64,000 bases of DNA from Meloidogyne chitwoodi (lineage: Eukaryota > Nematoda > Chromadorea > Rhabditida > Meloidogynidae): positions 930,001 to 994,000 of the forward strand of contig JACZZP010000005.1 of assembly GCA_015183035.1 (NCBI GenBank), in the 5' to 3' direction. Shown piece by piece: positions 39,588 through 55,504 of the stretch. The notes beneath the pieces were generated by a model. That model did not search any database. It had not been told where the DNA came from and saw only the letters and a list, made by a program, of their open reading frames with translations. The position numbers and the translations under genes were made by a program. Numbering within the stretch: the stretch's first letter is position 1; every line of letters begins with the position of its first letter.

Positions 39588-40402
39588 ATGTATTTATCAG
39601 AAATTCTAAAATTATGTTTTGAAGAAAGAATATGCAGTCAGGTAAAACATTTACTTTCTAAAAGAATATCTCTATTATATTATGTCTAATATTAATACCT
39701 CTCTTTCTCAATAAATGTCATTTAATGATTAATAAATTAAAAAAATAATATTTTTTAGAGAACAATTTTGGCTGGATTTGCTTTTTTAGTTTTATTTCTT
39801 TCATCATCCTTTCTTCCCGGAAGGGCATGTTTTTGTACTGTTCCAGGGGGACAGCCAGTACCAAGTTTAAAAATTTAATTTATTTAATTTATTTTTAAAT
39901 TTATTAAAAGGTTGTTGTCCATTTTTATTTCAAACAATTTCTAATAATACACAATTTGCCGATGGTGATATGTTTTTTACTTATGATAATATTAATTGTC
40001 CAACTAATGTTGTGATTAATTGCTCGTTAGTTTTAATTTAATTTTTTTTAATATATTATAACAAAAAATAATCAGTCAAGGAATATTATTGTTGAAATAA
40101 TTAAATATTTATTTATCTTAATTTGTAAATACTTAAAGTTTCTTAAAATATCTAATATTAAATTTAATTGTTTAATTCTGACACTTATTTTTTATTTAAT
40201 AAAAATTTATTTAAATTTAAGAGAGCCTGACCAAACATTACAATTAAATGCAGCAATTGTGGCTAATTCAGTCAATTTTTTATCTGTAGGGTCCTTAAGT
40301 ACTACTTTCCCTGGAACATGTAATGCCCAAGGTCAATGGATTGTTGGAAATCCCCCATTAATTGTTAATGATTTGCAATGTCTTTTAACAAATCCTACTT
40401 AA
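39588..40402 (+). CDS. Small secreted Cys-containing protein
   Basis: Four exons (39588-39641, 39759-39864, 39911-40025 and 40222-40402) sum to 456 nt, or 151 aa. After a short N-terminal exon a hydrophobic leader follows (ILAGFAFLVLFLSSSFLPG), so the protein is probably exported. The mature part has paired and spaced Cys: RACFCTVPGG, SCCPFLFQ, INCPTNVVINCSE, then GTCNAQGQWIV and DLQCLLTN. The layout is reminiscent of nematode C6-type extracellular domains, but I would not assign it. It points away from the Myb gene on the same strand, 0.5 kb downstream. Confidence 0.7.
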
Positions 40403-40538
40403 TATATTCAAAATAATAATTATTATTTTATGTTTTTTAATTAGTATTTTAATAAATATATTTAAATAATTAAATTTTTATTGAGTGAAATAAAAATACA
40501 AAAAAAATTATTTTATAAGGCATTAAATTTTTTCATAA

Positions 40539-41375
40539 TTAATTACGTCGAATAAGAGAATTAAATAATTCAATGTCTTTTGGTGTTTGACTACGGCCAA
40601 ATAAAAATTCACAACGAATTGTGAAAGTAATTTGTGAATGACGACATCTAAAAAATATAAAAAATTATTGAAATATTTATTTTTATTTGAATAAAATTTA
40701 ATTTGATATTTTTATTTTACAATTATTTAAAAAAATTATTTTAAAACTTTCAATATATTTAAACAAAAATATATTTACTTACTTATGTTGTCTCCATAAA
40801 AACCAATTATTTCCACGTCTTTCAAGTTTGTGTGTATAAAAAACAAAACAAAAACGATGTACTTGAGGATCTCTTTTTATTAAATAAACAGTATCTGCAT
40901 TTGGGCAAAGAACATCACAATATGTTCTTGTTGTACCATTAATTATTTCCTTAAAAATTAATTAAAAATAATTATTTTTATTTTATTACATCAAAACATC
41001 CATCTCCTTTTGGCCCTAATCTTCTATTTGTATCTTTTTCCTTTTCTCTTAAAGCAATTGTACAATCAGCTGGTTTTTCAGCCAATTTATCACCAGAAAG
41101 TTCTTTAAATTTTTTAAAAATTATTTTATAATTTAATTTAAAAAATAAGTAAAGAATTGCTAGTATAAAAATTTTAAAAAATATAATTCAAAATATAATA
41201 GTAAAGGGTTGAAAATAAATAAATTTATTTATTTTAAAAAATTCTTTTTGCCTTTATCTCCAGTCTGACAAATAAGATCACGCCATTCCCAATGTATTGT
41301 TTCTGTATCTGATAATATTTGATCAACAAAAATTAACAAAAGAAAAGAAAAATAAAATATTATTATTATTTTCAT
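40539..41375 (-). CDS. Secreted Cys-rich protein of unknown family
   Basis: It starts at 41375 with a signal peptide (KIIIIFYFSFLLLIFVDQI). Exons at 41252-41375, 40990-41102, 40785-40949 and 40539-40647 encode WEWRDLICQTGD, then KPADCTIALREKE, then GTTRTYCDVLCPNADTVY and, last, KCRHSQITFTIRCEFLFGR-like sequence with several Cys. Intron 1 uses a GC donor (after GATAAAG). By my count the frame closes between exons 3 and 4 only if two bases are added near 40800, next to a short A-run. That could be a sequencing error, a disabled gene or a counting error. Probably extracellular; no function inferred. Confidence 0.6.
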
Positions 41376-42715
41376 ATATTAAAAATAATTTATTAAATAA
41401 AATAAACTAATTTAATTTATTTAAACTATCGACAATTTGTGGTTTTAATTAAATATTAAATTATTATTTAAAAAATAATTATAAAATATTAAAAATTAAG
41501 GAAATAAATTAATATTTTTATAAATAATAAAAATAGAAAAGTATTAATTTTATTTAAAATAATATTTATATTAATGATAAAAATAATTTAGGTATTTATC
41601 AAGTTTTTCTTAATTTCTTAAAGGATAAAAAATAAAGAATTTATACATAGAAAGGATAATTATTATAAAGAAATATTTTTCTTCATTATTAAAAACAAGA
41701 AATATTAGTAAATCTTGTTCCAGCATTTTATCACAAATATCTATCAATTATTATTTTTTTAATTTTGATTTGAAAAAATTTTTTTTGTCGATTTTGGATT
41801 TGTTTTATATAATTTAATAAATTAAATATTTTTTGATTAACTAGATACTTTTTATTAGAGTTGGTCATAAGATAAGGGTCTACCAAAGATCGAACCGAGA
41901 CACAAAAACAGATTGATACCAACATTTTGAATCGAAACAAATATCTATACAGAGCTGATAGAATCCAATTTTTTAAATCATTTCCTCTATATTTAATATT
42001 AAATATATTGAAAAATTTTTGATTAACTAAATTTTAGAAAAATATTCAAAAATTTATTTAATGGTTAGTAATAAATAGAGTAAGATGTCAAAAGTTTAAA
42101 AATATTGTATAAGAGTAAATAATGTAATTGGAAAATTAGAATTTTCAATTTAATTATTTTTTGTTAAAAATTTTAATTTCTTAAAGCCTTTTTCCATCTC
42201 ATTTTTTATATTTATTATATATATGTAGTACAGTGTTCTCCTGACCGGCCTATTCGCAGTCCAGTCACAAAAATACCTGACCTGTGCTTATCGAGAGCTT
42301 TCGATTAATCAAAGAAAAATTCAGATCGGTTAAGAAATAAAAAAATGCAAAAACAAGGTGGCACGACTTTTCGTCAACTGAATTACGTAAATGGACTTTT
42401 CGTCAATAAACAAATTTTTTTGAAAGAAACGAGAATTTAGTTTTTAATGTAACAGTTCAATGTAAAATGTACCTTTATTGTTATACAGTATGTAATTAAG
42501 TTTTGTGGTTAGTAATAAGGTGGTTATGGAAAAAAATTTGTGTTGATCTTAATATTGGTGACGTCTAGGGAGGTATTGTCCAAGCATTTTCTTTTTAATT
42601 AATATTCTTTTATTTTTATAAAAAATAGCGAAGTTGGTTAACCTTCGTGTTTCCTATTTGCTAGCTAAAAAATAAAAAAAAATTAAAATAAAATAATCTA
42701 AACAATAAAGTCATA
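41376..42715. other. Intergenic DNA, no gene recognised
   Basis: AT-rich to about 42230, then a more mixed stretch (42230-42430) beginning TACAGTGTTCTCCTGACCGG. The segment at 42358-42375 (GGCACGACTTTTCGTCAAC) is partly inverted-repeated near 45145-45170. This could be a remnant of a larger mobile element surrounding the Merlin element and the minisatellite, but no target-site duplication supports it. Confidence 0.35.
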
Positions 42716-42723
42716 CATAAATA

Positions 42724-43480
42724 GGCAATCTTGACCTATTGGGGCTCCACCCCAAATATTCGCAGTGGCATAGTAAAAACGTGTTTTTAGGGGTTATCGA
42801 GGTCGCTTATTACGAATCTGATATCAGTTTTTTCTTATCACTAATCCTTATCATTTTAACAGTAATTTTAAAAATCACAGATTTTATCATGGATATTTTC
42901 CAAATTACTCAACTTATTAATACAAAAGAATCTGCTATTCAATTTTTACAACAACGTAACATTTTACGGTCTGTACCCCCACTATGCCCATCATGTAATC
43001 AGCAAATGAGTAAAAATCGTAGAGTGAGTAGGGGTGATGGTATTGTCTGGCGCTGTCAGCGCAGGCACCAGGGAGCTCCTCGATGCAATAAGAAGCTAGC
43101 ACTCCGTCATGGATCGTTTCTTGTCAACTCCAATTTGAAACAGTTTGTTATGCTCGCATACTTTTGGGCTAAAGGAATTTCTGCTTTTTCACAAGCAGCA
43201 ATGTGTGGAGTTAGTGAGCAACATGTGGTTCAATGGAACCAATGATTCCGAGACATTTGTAACCGCTATCTGATAGAGCCTACAAATTATGAAATCTGTG
43301 ATTTTTTAAAAAATTGATAAAATCTGTGATTTTTAAAATTACTGTTAAAATGATAAGGATTAGTGATAAGAAAAAACTGATATCAGATTCGTAATAAGCG
43401 ACCTCGATAACCCCTAAAAACACGTTTTAACTATGCCACTGCGAATATTTGGGGTGGAGCCCCAATAGGTCAAGATTGCC
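42724..43480 (+). mobile_element. Merlin DNA transposon, internally deleted
   Basis: The 757-bp element is flanked by the 8-bp duplication CATAAATA at 42716-42723 and 43481-43488. Long inverted ends begin GGCAATCTTGACCTATTGGG and end in the matching complement. Sub-terminal bases (ACGTGTTTTTAGGGGTTATC and following) are shared with the element at 36236-36663, so both belong to one family. It carries the 5' part of a transposase frame and no 3' part. An inverted copy of the left sub-terminal region follows the frame directly, so the element is a deletion derivative. Confidence 0.9.
42889..43314 (+). pseudogene. Merlin (IS1016/ISXO2-like) transposase fragment
   Basis: The ATG at 42889 begins MDIFQITQLINTKESAIQFL. 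A zinc-ribbon-like part (PPLCPSCNQQMSKN, WRCQRR) and a helical domain follow (KQFVMLAYFWAKGISAFSQA, GVSEQHVVQWNQ), as in the N-terminal half of IS1016/Merlin transposases. A TGA at 43243-43245 interrupts the frame. The same frame reads on (FRDICNRYLIEP) until the deletion point near 43280. The catalytic DDE/DDD part is missing, so the product cannot transpose by itself. Confidence 0.88.
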
Positions 43481-44148
43481 CATAAATATAAACATTTACA
43501 AAAAATATACAAACGAAGTTGTAATATCTTCACAGTTCGATATTAACTAAATGGGGATTCTTTCTGAGGATTAACCAATTATATTTAATTTAAAAAAAGA
43601 ATTTATTCAATATTATACAAAAGTAGATTGAAGGTTAAAGGCGAAGGCAAAGGCCAAGGCAAAGGCGAAAGATAAATGATAAGTTCAGCTTATATATAGA
43701 ATTTTAGACAAACAAATAAATTAGAGTTTAGGAAAGGTCAAGATAATTTTAGTTTTGGGAAAAATATAAATTAACGATAAGAACTGTTTTTTACTTTATT
43801 TTTATGTCGGGAAAATATTTATATTATCATTTTTGTTTTATTTATTCTAATATTTATTTGGCCTAATTAGAGAGATGCAGCAGAAGTTAACGAAATAATC
43901 ATCCAAATACCCAAATTACTATAACAAAAACAATCATCTAACACAATAAAAAACAAAGAATAGACTATAACATTATTAAAACATAATCAAGCATGAGTCA
44001 TTTAAGTTCACTTCCGACACTGGCTCCTAAAACCGCGCCAAAGAATATACAAAAATAAAAAGAAATAATAGAGGAAGTCGATCTTCTACTTTCGCTGACC
44101 TCACATACCATCATCACCGTTGTCGTCTTGTAGACGTTAGTATAGCTC

Positions 44149-44940
44149 CTAGAACGTTGGCCCATAGAACTAACGCCTTAGTGTGGCTCCTAAAACACCA
44201 GTTTATTGAACAAACGCCTTAGCTTAGCTCCTAAGACACCAGTTTATTGAACAAACGCCTTAGCTTAGCTCCTAAGACCTAAGTCTCTAGAACCAACGCC
44301 GTTAGCGTAGCTCGCCAAACCTTAGTCTCTAGAACCAACGCCGTTAGCGTAGCTCGCCAAACCTTAGTCTCTAGAACCAACGCCGTTAGCGTAGCTCGCC
44401 AAACCTTAGTCTCAAGCACCACCGCCGTTAGCGTAGCTCGCAAAACCTTGGCCCATAGAGCTTCCTCCGTTAGTGTGGCTGACCGTTGACGTTGCTCGTA
44501 GACGTTGGCGTATCTTGTAGTCGTTAGCATACTCCTAGAACCTTGGCTCATAGAACTAACGCCTTAGCGTGGCTCCTAAGACACCAGTTTATTGAACAAA
44601 CGCCTTAGCTTAGCTCCTAAGACACAAGTTTATTGAACTAACGCCTTAGCTTAGCTCCTAAGACACCAGTTTATTGAACAAACGCCTTAGCTTAGCTCCT
44701 AAGACCTAAGTCTCTAGAACCAACGCCGTTAGCGTAGCTCGCCAAACCTTAGTCTCTAGAACCAACGCCGTTAGCGTAGCTCGCCAAACCTTAGTCTCTA
44801 GAACCAACGCCGTTAGCGTAGCTCGCCAAACCTTAGTCTCAAGCACCACCGCCGTTAGCGTAGCTCGCAAAACCTTGGCCCATAGAGCTTCCTCCGTTAG
44901 TGTGGCTGACCGTTGACGTTGCTCGTAGACGTTTGAGTCA
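44149..44940. repeat. Minisatellite (41/42-bp units) in a 427-bp tandem duplication
   Basis: Two related units alternate in blocks. One is 42 bp, with a core reading AACGCCGTTAGCGTAGCTCG. The other is 41 bp, with AACGCCTTAGCTTAGCTCCT. The whole arrangement occurs twice: the block starting AAGACCTAAG at 44274 recurs at 44701, and CTTCCTCCGTTAGTGTGGCT recurs at the same 427-bp offset. GC content is far above the neighbourhood. On the minus strand the 42-bp units keep a frame open, giving repeats of WRATLTALVLETK (44279-44551 and 44706-45047). The 41-bp units break frame, so I do not call a gene. Confidence 0.88.
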
Positions 44941-45487
44941 CAGACAGTTGGAGCTGCTCGTAGAACATGAGAATGGTAAAATACGCTGTTTATATAGTAT
45001 CGAACTTTTAAAAACACTATAAAAGCCCCCATTTCTACTTCCCCCAATCAGTTTACTATAAAAACTCGAACAAACATATGTATAAACTACTCAATTATAT
45101 AAGAATATTTTTAGTCATTGACGGATGGTCCGTTGACTTAAAGTCGTTGACAAAAAGTCGTGGAGCCCAAAACAACACTCTGAATCGTCCTCTAAATAAC
45201 CAGTAACACAGAAGGGGTCGAATCGTAAAATGGTACAAAAAGGTCAAAAATAGAAAGGTTATAAAAGGGTAATCAACTCTTCTATACCATTATTTGTATA
45301 ACGTTCACTAAAACCGAAACTCTGAACTGCTATAATGGCTCCACAATCGACCTTCCCCGATATTTCTATTTTTCAATTTCTCGTTTCCCGATCCCGGTTT
45401 TTTCAAAATTGCGGTCTCTAATTCCAACCTTACAAATTGTTAGTTTATTTCTCTTAATTAAAGTTCAACTGTTTAAGTTTTTCTAAA

Positions 45488-50205
<4,718 letters not shown>

Positions 50206-50986
50206 CTTTGTGTTTTCAACTAAATAAATCCTTTTTGTTGCTTACATTTCAAAAGAAAAAAGGAGGAAAACAAAGTTAAATATTATCTTTTAATTATTGT
50301 TGAATTAATTTAAGTAATCATTTTTTTGTTTTAAATATATTTTCAAGATTTTTTGGATTAAAAATAGAAAATAAATTAAAAAATTATTTATAGTTTTAAA
50401 AGAAAAGTTTTTATGAATTTTTTCGATGTGCTTTTCCCCGACCTTGAGTTCCCCAAATTTTTTTATTAAACCTAAAATATACTCAGATAATTTTGTAAAT
50501 TCTCATACAATTTTTAATTGATATATAAATTTTATTTAACGTCATTTACATAAATCAAAATTATAGATTAGAAGTTGATTTTTAGGGGCGTTCATTTGCT
50601 TTTCTTTTTTATTGATGCACGTGAAATTACTTTTCTTTTACGAATAGAAAAAAAGAAAAGTCGATTTATGGTCTGATATTTGACAAAAAAGTGAGGGGAA
50701 ATAACTTAAAAATAAAAAATTACATTTTACAAATTTTATAACATTTATTTCCTCTTAAAAATTGAGAAAAAAGAAGTTTGCAACTTTTTCCAAAATTTAA
50801 ATAATTTTTCAATTTTCCATTAAATTAATTTCATTTTCTTAGGTCTTTTGGTCATTCGATTTTATTATCATATCATTAACAATGCTTTCTTATTTTAAGA
50901 ATTAAACACAAAAATTAAATAACTAATAGACTGTCAGACTATTTTAAATTTCTTCGTTGACAACTAATTAAATTTTTATTTCATTT
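50206..50986. other. Intergenic, promoter of the elongase gene
   Basis: No gene. Moderately AT-rich DNA with a purine/pyrimidine-rich patch at 50585-50665 where TTACTTTTCTTTTACGAATAG is followed by its partial complement, a weak inverted repeat. It presumably holds the paraplegin 3' end and the elongase promoter. Confidence 0.4.
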
Positions 50987-53521
50987 ATGGCTTCATTAAT
51001 GGAACAAACGTTACTTGAAGTAAAAGACAACAATCATACTGATGTTCGAATTGCTGAAGTACTTTTTTCACCTGCTTGGGACTTGGAAAGGACCACTAAA
51101 TTTATGCAGTGAGTTACTACCAGTGCTTGGAAATTTTGATTTTGCTCGTACTCGTACTCGTACCTCGTAGTACGAGTATTTTTTTCCCTCGTACTCGTAC
51201 CTGACCTCGTAGTACGAGTATTTTTTCACCTCGTACTCGTACTTGTCCTCGTAGTACGAGTTTTTTTTTCCCTCGTACTCGTACTTATCCTCGTAGTACG
51301 AGTATTTTTTCCCCTCGTACTCGTACTTATCCTCGTACTTTCCTTATATTTTTTCTTGCGTTTTGGATAAATGTTTATAAATTTAGTTTTTTTATAGCGC
51401 CGCAGGCGAAAATTTTGAACCATTATTGGACTTTAGTTGCCAAAAATTCATCATTTTCAGCGCCGCAGGCAAAAATTTTTAAAATTTTTAAACATCTATT
51501 GCCAAAAATTGCACTTTTTAATGCCGTATACGAAAATTTCTGATTTAATTTTGCTTCTAAAATTTTTAAAACAGAAATGACTCTAGCAGCACAATTAATC
51601 TATCAAAATTTCTGTCCCTTATTAAAGTTCGAACTTCAACCAATTTACTAAAACAGACTAACGCACTAACCACTAAACTATAGATGCATACTGGGAAAAA
51701 TTAAGTAAATTACATATATATAAACATTCCTTTTCTTTTCTCGCTTGTAAAAATTAACTGGGAGAAAAGGAATGGAGTGAAAATTTTATTTCCGTATGGA
51801 AAAGAAAGAAAGAAATTTGGCGCAAATTTAAACCTAAAGTACGAGGGTACGAGCTCGTACTTATGCCTCGTACCTCGTACTTTAGTCAATTTTTTCCCCT
51901 CGTACTCGTACTCGTACCTCGTAGTACGAGTATTTTTTTCCCTCGTACTCGTACTTGTCCTCGTAGTACGAGTTCCATCGTACTCGTACTTGTCCTCGTA
52001 GTACGAGTTCCATCGTACTCGTACTTGTCCTCGTAGTACGAGTACGAGACGAGTACGAGTACGAGTACGAATTTTGGTACGAGCTTCCAAGCACTGGTTA
52101 CTACTCTTAAACGTAAAAAAAAATTATTTTTTTTAATATTACCAATTTATTTTCTTTTATAAATAAATAGAAATAATTGGGTGCCTTTTGCTTATAAATT
52201 AACATTTGCCTATTTGTTTATTGTTTATTTTGGTCAAAAATGGATGACTAGAAGGAGAGCTGTTGATAATGGAACAATGAATGGTGTTCTGGCAATTTGG
52301 AATTTTGGGTTTTCTCTTTTCAGTGGTTATGCTTCTTGGTGTTTATTACCTGAATTATTGCATATTATTAAACGTAGAGGATTTATTGGTGAGTTTTAGA
52401 ATTTTTTACTAATGATAAAAGAATCAATAGAATTATTAGTGTTTGGAATAATTAAAAATTTGAATTTATTTTTTATTTAAAATGTTATTCTTTAAATAAT
52501 TTTAAGGTTCTTATTGTGATAATGCTAATTATTATACAGACCCTATTACTGGATTTTGGGGATGGATGTTTGTAATGAGTAAGGCACCTGAATTGGGAGA
52601 CACACTTTTCTTGGTTAGTTTGTATCTTATTTAATTTAATATTACATGGGCGTTTATTAGAATAATAATTTTTTAAATTATAATCCTATTAATTTAAAAA
52701 AATTTTTATTTCAAAGATTTTACGAAAAAGACCAGTCATTTTTCTTCATTGGTATCATCATGCACTAACATTTATTTATGCAACAATTACTTATGCGGAA
52801 AGACAAGCTTGGTGTCGATGGAGTTTGGCATTGAATTTAACTGTACATACCATTATGTATTTGTAAGTTTGCTGAAAAAATTATTTAAATAAAACGAGAT
52901 TCCTTGAATTTTCTTTGGATTAATCTTTTTCGCAATTATTAATATCTAGGTTAAACAAAATAAAACATAGTAATTTAAAAAGATAAATATTTCTATAAAT
53001 ATTAATTCTTTTTATTTTTATATTTTAGTTATTTTGGACTTCAAGCACTAAAAATCAAAACTCCTCGTCCTGTTGCCAAATTTATAACAACAATACAAAT
53101 TTTACAATTTATCATTTCTTGTTATATTTTTATTCAATTACTGCGAATTAAAGCTGAAAATACTATGCGCTGTGATGCAAGGCAAAAATTTAAAATAAAA
53201 ATAAATTGTACATAAAAATTATGATGTAAAATTTTAAAAATTGATTTGATAATTCTTTCATAAATTACAAGTCCACGGACCATCAAAAATTATATAAAAT
53301 TTATTATAAATAACAAATATTTCAGTTGGAATGTTCTCACTTTGGGTTCTTTAATGTATATTTCTTATCTTTATTTGTTTGGACAATTCTTCTACAGTTC
53401 TTATATTTCACCAAGGGATAAAAATTATAAAAAGAGGACATTAGATAAAGTTATATCTAATGGAATATCTAATGAAATTTTGAAGACAGAAAAGAATAAT
53501 ATAATTAAGAAGGACCAATAA
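50987..53521 (+). CDS. Very-long-chain fatty acid elongase (ELO family)
   Basis: Six exons (50987-51108, 52171-52388, 52507-52613, 52717-52862, 53029-53181 and 53326-53521) sum to 942 nt, or 313 aa, the normal ELO length. Family motifs are present: [17 protein letters not shown], the catalytic histidine box [26 protein letters not shown] and VHTIMYFYFG. Several hydrophobic segments indicate a multi-pass ER membrane protein. It catalyses the condensation step (malonyl-CoA plus acyl-CoA) of fatty acid elongation, and the pattern is closest to the ELOVL3/6-like group. The C-terminus is Lys-rich ([12 protein letters not shown]), which fits ER retention. Intron 5 has a GC donor (GATGCAAG then GC). 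Intron 1 carries a hAT-like element. Confidence 0.94.
51121..52096. mobile_element. hAT-like non-autonomous element in elongase intron 1
   Basis: The 976-bp element has 12-bp inverted ends CAGTGCTTGGAA and TTCCAAGCACTG and a perfect 8-bp duplication GTTACTAC at 51113-51120 and 52097-52104. The left copy starts 4 bp after the GT of the intron donor. Both flanks carry minisatellite arrays of CTCGTACTCGTAC/CGTAGTACGAG units (51145-51340 and 51840-52075). The middle holds two copies of GCGCCGCAGGC (51398 and 51459), which are shared, inverted, with the element at 58076-58607. No transposase. Confidence 0.92.
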
Positions 53522-53849
53522 TGTGATTAATAAAAGTTCACTGATGAACAAGACTTTCGCTCATAAACAACCTGAAAACTATATTTTCCTATTTCTCTAT
53601 AGTTTTAAATTTTCGGGGCTTTTATTTCGGGACGAACTTTTTAAATCATTGATAGCATTGTTTTGAGCACTTTGAAATAAATACACATAAAGTTTCAAAG
53701 TTATATGTATTAGTGAAAGTCTAGCCGAATTTTGTTTTATTTTCATATATTGATATATTAATAAAAGTACATTTAAATATTAATTTTAATACATAAATCA
53801 ATACATGAATTAAGTTAAATATTATTTACCAATTCACCCTTGTCGAGAT

Positions 53850-54040
53850 TAGTGTTGGGAATTTTGAAAAAACCGGGTCTGGGTTCCGGGTTTTTGAAAT
53901 ATGAAATGACCGGCCGGGACCCGAACCGGGTAAACCCGGAATTCCGGGTCCCGATTTCAAACCGGTGACTCTGAAAAAACCGGGTAAAGGGGCCCGGAAA
54001 CCTGGTAACTGAGCTGGGCCCGGACCCATTCCCATCTCTA
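53850..54040. mobile_element. GC-rich hAT-like miniature element
   Basis: The 191-bp element has imperfect inverted ends TAGTGTTGGGAAT and ATTCCCATCTCTA and a perfect 8-bp duplication GTCGAGAT at 53842-53849 and 54041-54048. The interior consists of CCGGGT/ACCCGG-type repeats, in strong contrast with the AT-rich surroundings. It lies between the elongase gene and the next gene. No coding capacity. Confidence 0.9.
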
Positions 54041-54054
54041 GTCGAGATTCAACA

Positions 54055-54190
54055 TTTGACTAAACCATGAAGACTCAATTGAACAGTTTCGCCTTTAGGC
54101 GATCGCGACAAAACTGCCCGCTATAAATCATCTCGCAACAAATCGGGCTGCATGGTTAAACGGCTGAACGTCAGTTTCTCGCGATTTAAT
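54055..54190. repeat. Inverted-repeat island upstream of the gene at 54304
   Basis: GATCGCGACAAAACTG near 54098 is inverted-repeated as CAGTTTCTCGCGAT near 54171. A short palindrome CGCCTTTAGGCG lies at about 54090, and ACTAAACCATG / CATGGTTAAAC form another pair. The region is less AT-rich than its surroundings and sits about 100-250 bp before a start codon. It may be a promoter feature or a decayed element. Confidence 0.45.
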
Positions 54191-54303
54191 AATTTTTTTA
54201 AATTATTAGATGTTGTTTTCTCTAATTTAATAAGCTAGGATCAATTTTTTATCTTTAAGCACCACATAATTATATTTTAGTATATATTTCACAAATTAAT
54301 AAA

Positions 54304-55504
54304 ATGAACAATGATTCTAATTTAATTAACCAAATTAATCCAAATAATAAGATTCTCAAAGAATTTTCTTCCAAGTTTATTGCTACAATTACTGCATCAA
54401 GTGATGATTATCGTTCTGTGAGTTTTTTCTATTATGTATTTATATATTTTTGCTTTTAGGGTGGTTCTAAAAAGGGCTGGTTGCTTTCTGATGCGATCAA
54501 ACAATTCGAGTAATTTTTTTAATTCAAATTTCTTTATTATTAACCACGAGTTTTGAGCTCTGTTTAGATAATTTTCTCATTCAGTACAGGCCCATGGTAA
54601 TTCATAATATTTACCTTTTGTTTTCGATAAAGTTGGGTACAATAATTTACTGTCAAAAATTTTTCACAAGTAGGGCTTATCCCAGATATAAATGGACTAG
54701 CATAAAACTATTTTCTATCAATTATATTTCTAGCAAAGATTGGGGCTACAACTATTCATACTACATGGAGAAGATTGGATGTGAACAACCTCTAGAATTG
54801 GTTCAAAAATTAGGATCAGAAGTTCGCATTTTCTTGGATGGTTATAATGGATGGCGAGTTGCTACAATGAAAAATTTAAAAAATAGTAATGTTTTAAGCC
54901 AAATTGATAGTGAAATCGAAAAAAGGTTTTATTTTTTGCTATGAATTAAGTTTTTATTTTTAAAGAAACCGTATACGAAGATGCCCAGTTTTTATTCCAC
55001 CAAACAATAAGGGCGACTCTTGCTACTCTTCAAACAGCCAAAATTTTGCTAATCTTCGTGGTGGCGGTAATAACAATATTTTAGCGCAATCATCGTCATC
55101 ATCATTTTCAAGAAAAGTGAATTTGTAAGCAAATGATGGGCCTATTTGAGGAGAAATTTTTTAACTTTTTTCTAAACATAAAAAACCAAAACCTCATTTA
55201 GCTTCCGTAGATTGGGGCAAGTTTTATTATTTGTTTTTTTGACGGGAGACTTGCTGTCAATAGATTAGTTGACCTGTTTTCCTTCTGTAGGATTAATAAA
55301 AGTTCCTGTTCATATTTCTTCACCTTTTTGGCTCATTATTTTTATAGAACATTTTTTTTATAAAAAATTTTTTTTAGTCAAAAGCGTGTCATGTTTACCG
55401 TCGCCCCATCTGAAAACGAGGAAATTTCTGTTTTATGTGAGAGAATGGATAGGTTGGTAATAACAAAAGAATTATTGACTTTATATAATAATATTGAAGA
55501 TTAA
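54304..55504 (+). CDS. Unknown protein, possibly LOTUS-like fold
   Basis: Exons at 54304-54417, 54460-54509, 54568-54596, about 54737-54925, 54966-55124 and 55378-55504. The protein starts MNNDSNLINQINPNNKILKE. It contains KKGWLLSDAIKQFDNFLIQY, then KIGCEQPLELVQKLGSEVRI and LDGYNGWRVATM, an Asn/Gly/Ser-rich stretch (NLRGGGNNNILAQSSSSSF) and the end RLVITKELLTLYNNIED. The helix-then-hydrophobic-strand order with GWRV recalls LOTUS/OST-HTH domains of germ-granule proteins, but the match is weak. The join between exons 3 and 4 is not resolved: an ATG-GT donor puts exon 4 out of frame, and a GC donor after CAGTACAG would fix it. Confidence 0.55.

Noticed and set aside
41731..41940. 69-aa minus-strand frame and a tRNA B-box-like GGTTCGATC near 41888
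   Set aside because: No A box or cloverleaf could be drawn around the B-box-like sequence, and the frame resembles nothing.
44149..44940. CRISPR-like array
   Set aside because: Units are contiguous tandem repeats without unique spacers, and the genome is eukaryotic.
44279..45047. Minus-strand frames of 90 and 113 aa as genes
   Set aside because: They follow from a 42-bp repeat unit; neighbouring 41-bp units destroy the frame and there are no exon signals. Kept as a finding, not a gene.
42238..45181. Possible large hAT element with ends CAGTGTTCTCC and AACACTCTG enclosing the Merlin element and minisatellite
   Set aside because: Short partly matching ends and a weak inner inverted repeat exist, but no flanking duplication was found.
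51777..52094. Overlapping frames of 70-126 aa rich in Arg/Thr/Tyr/Ser
   Set aside because: They are translations of the CGTAC-rich minisatellite inside a mobile element.
53826..54035. 69-aa Pro/Gly-rich frame
   Set aside because: Translation of the GC-rich hAT-like element in its repeat interior; not a gene.
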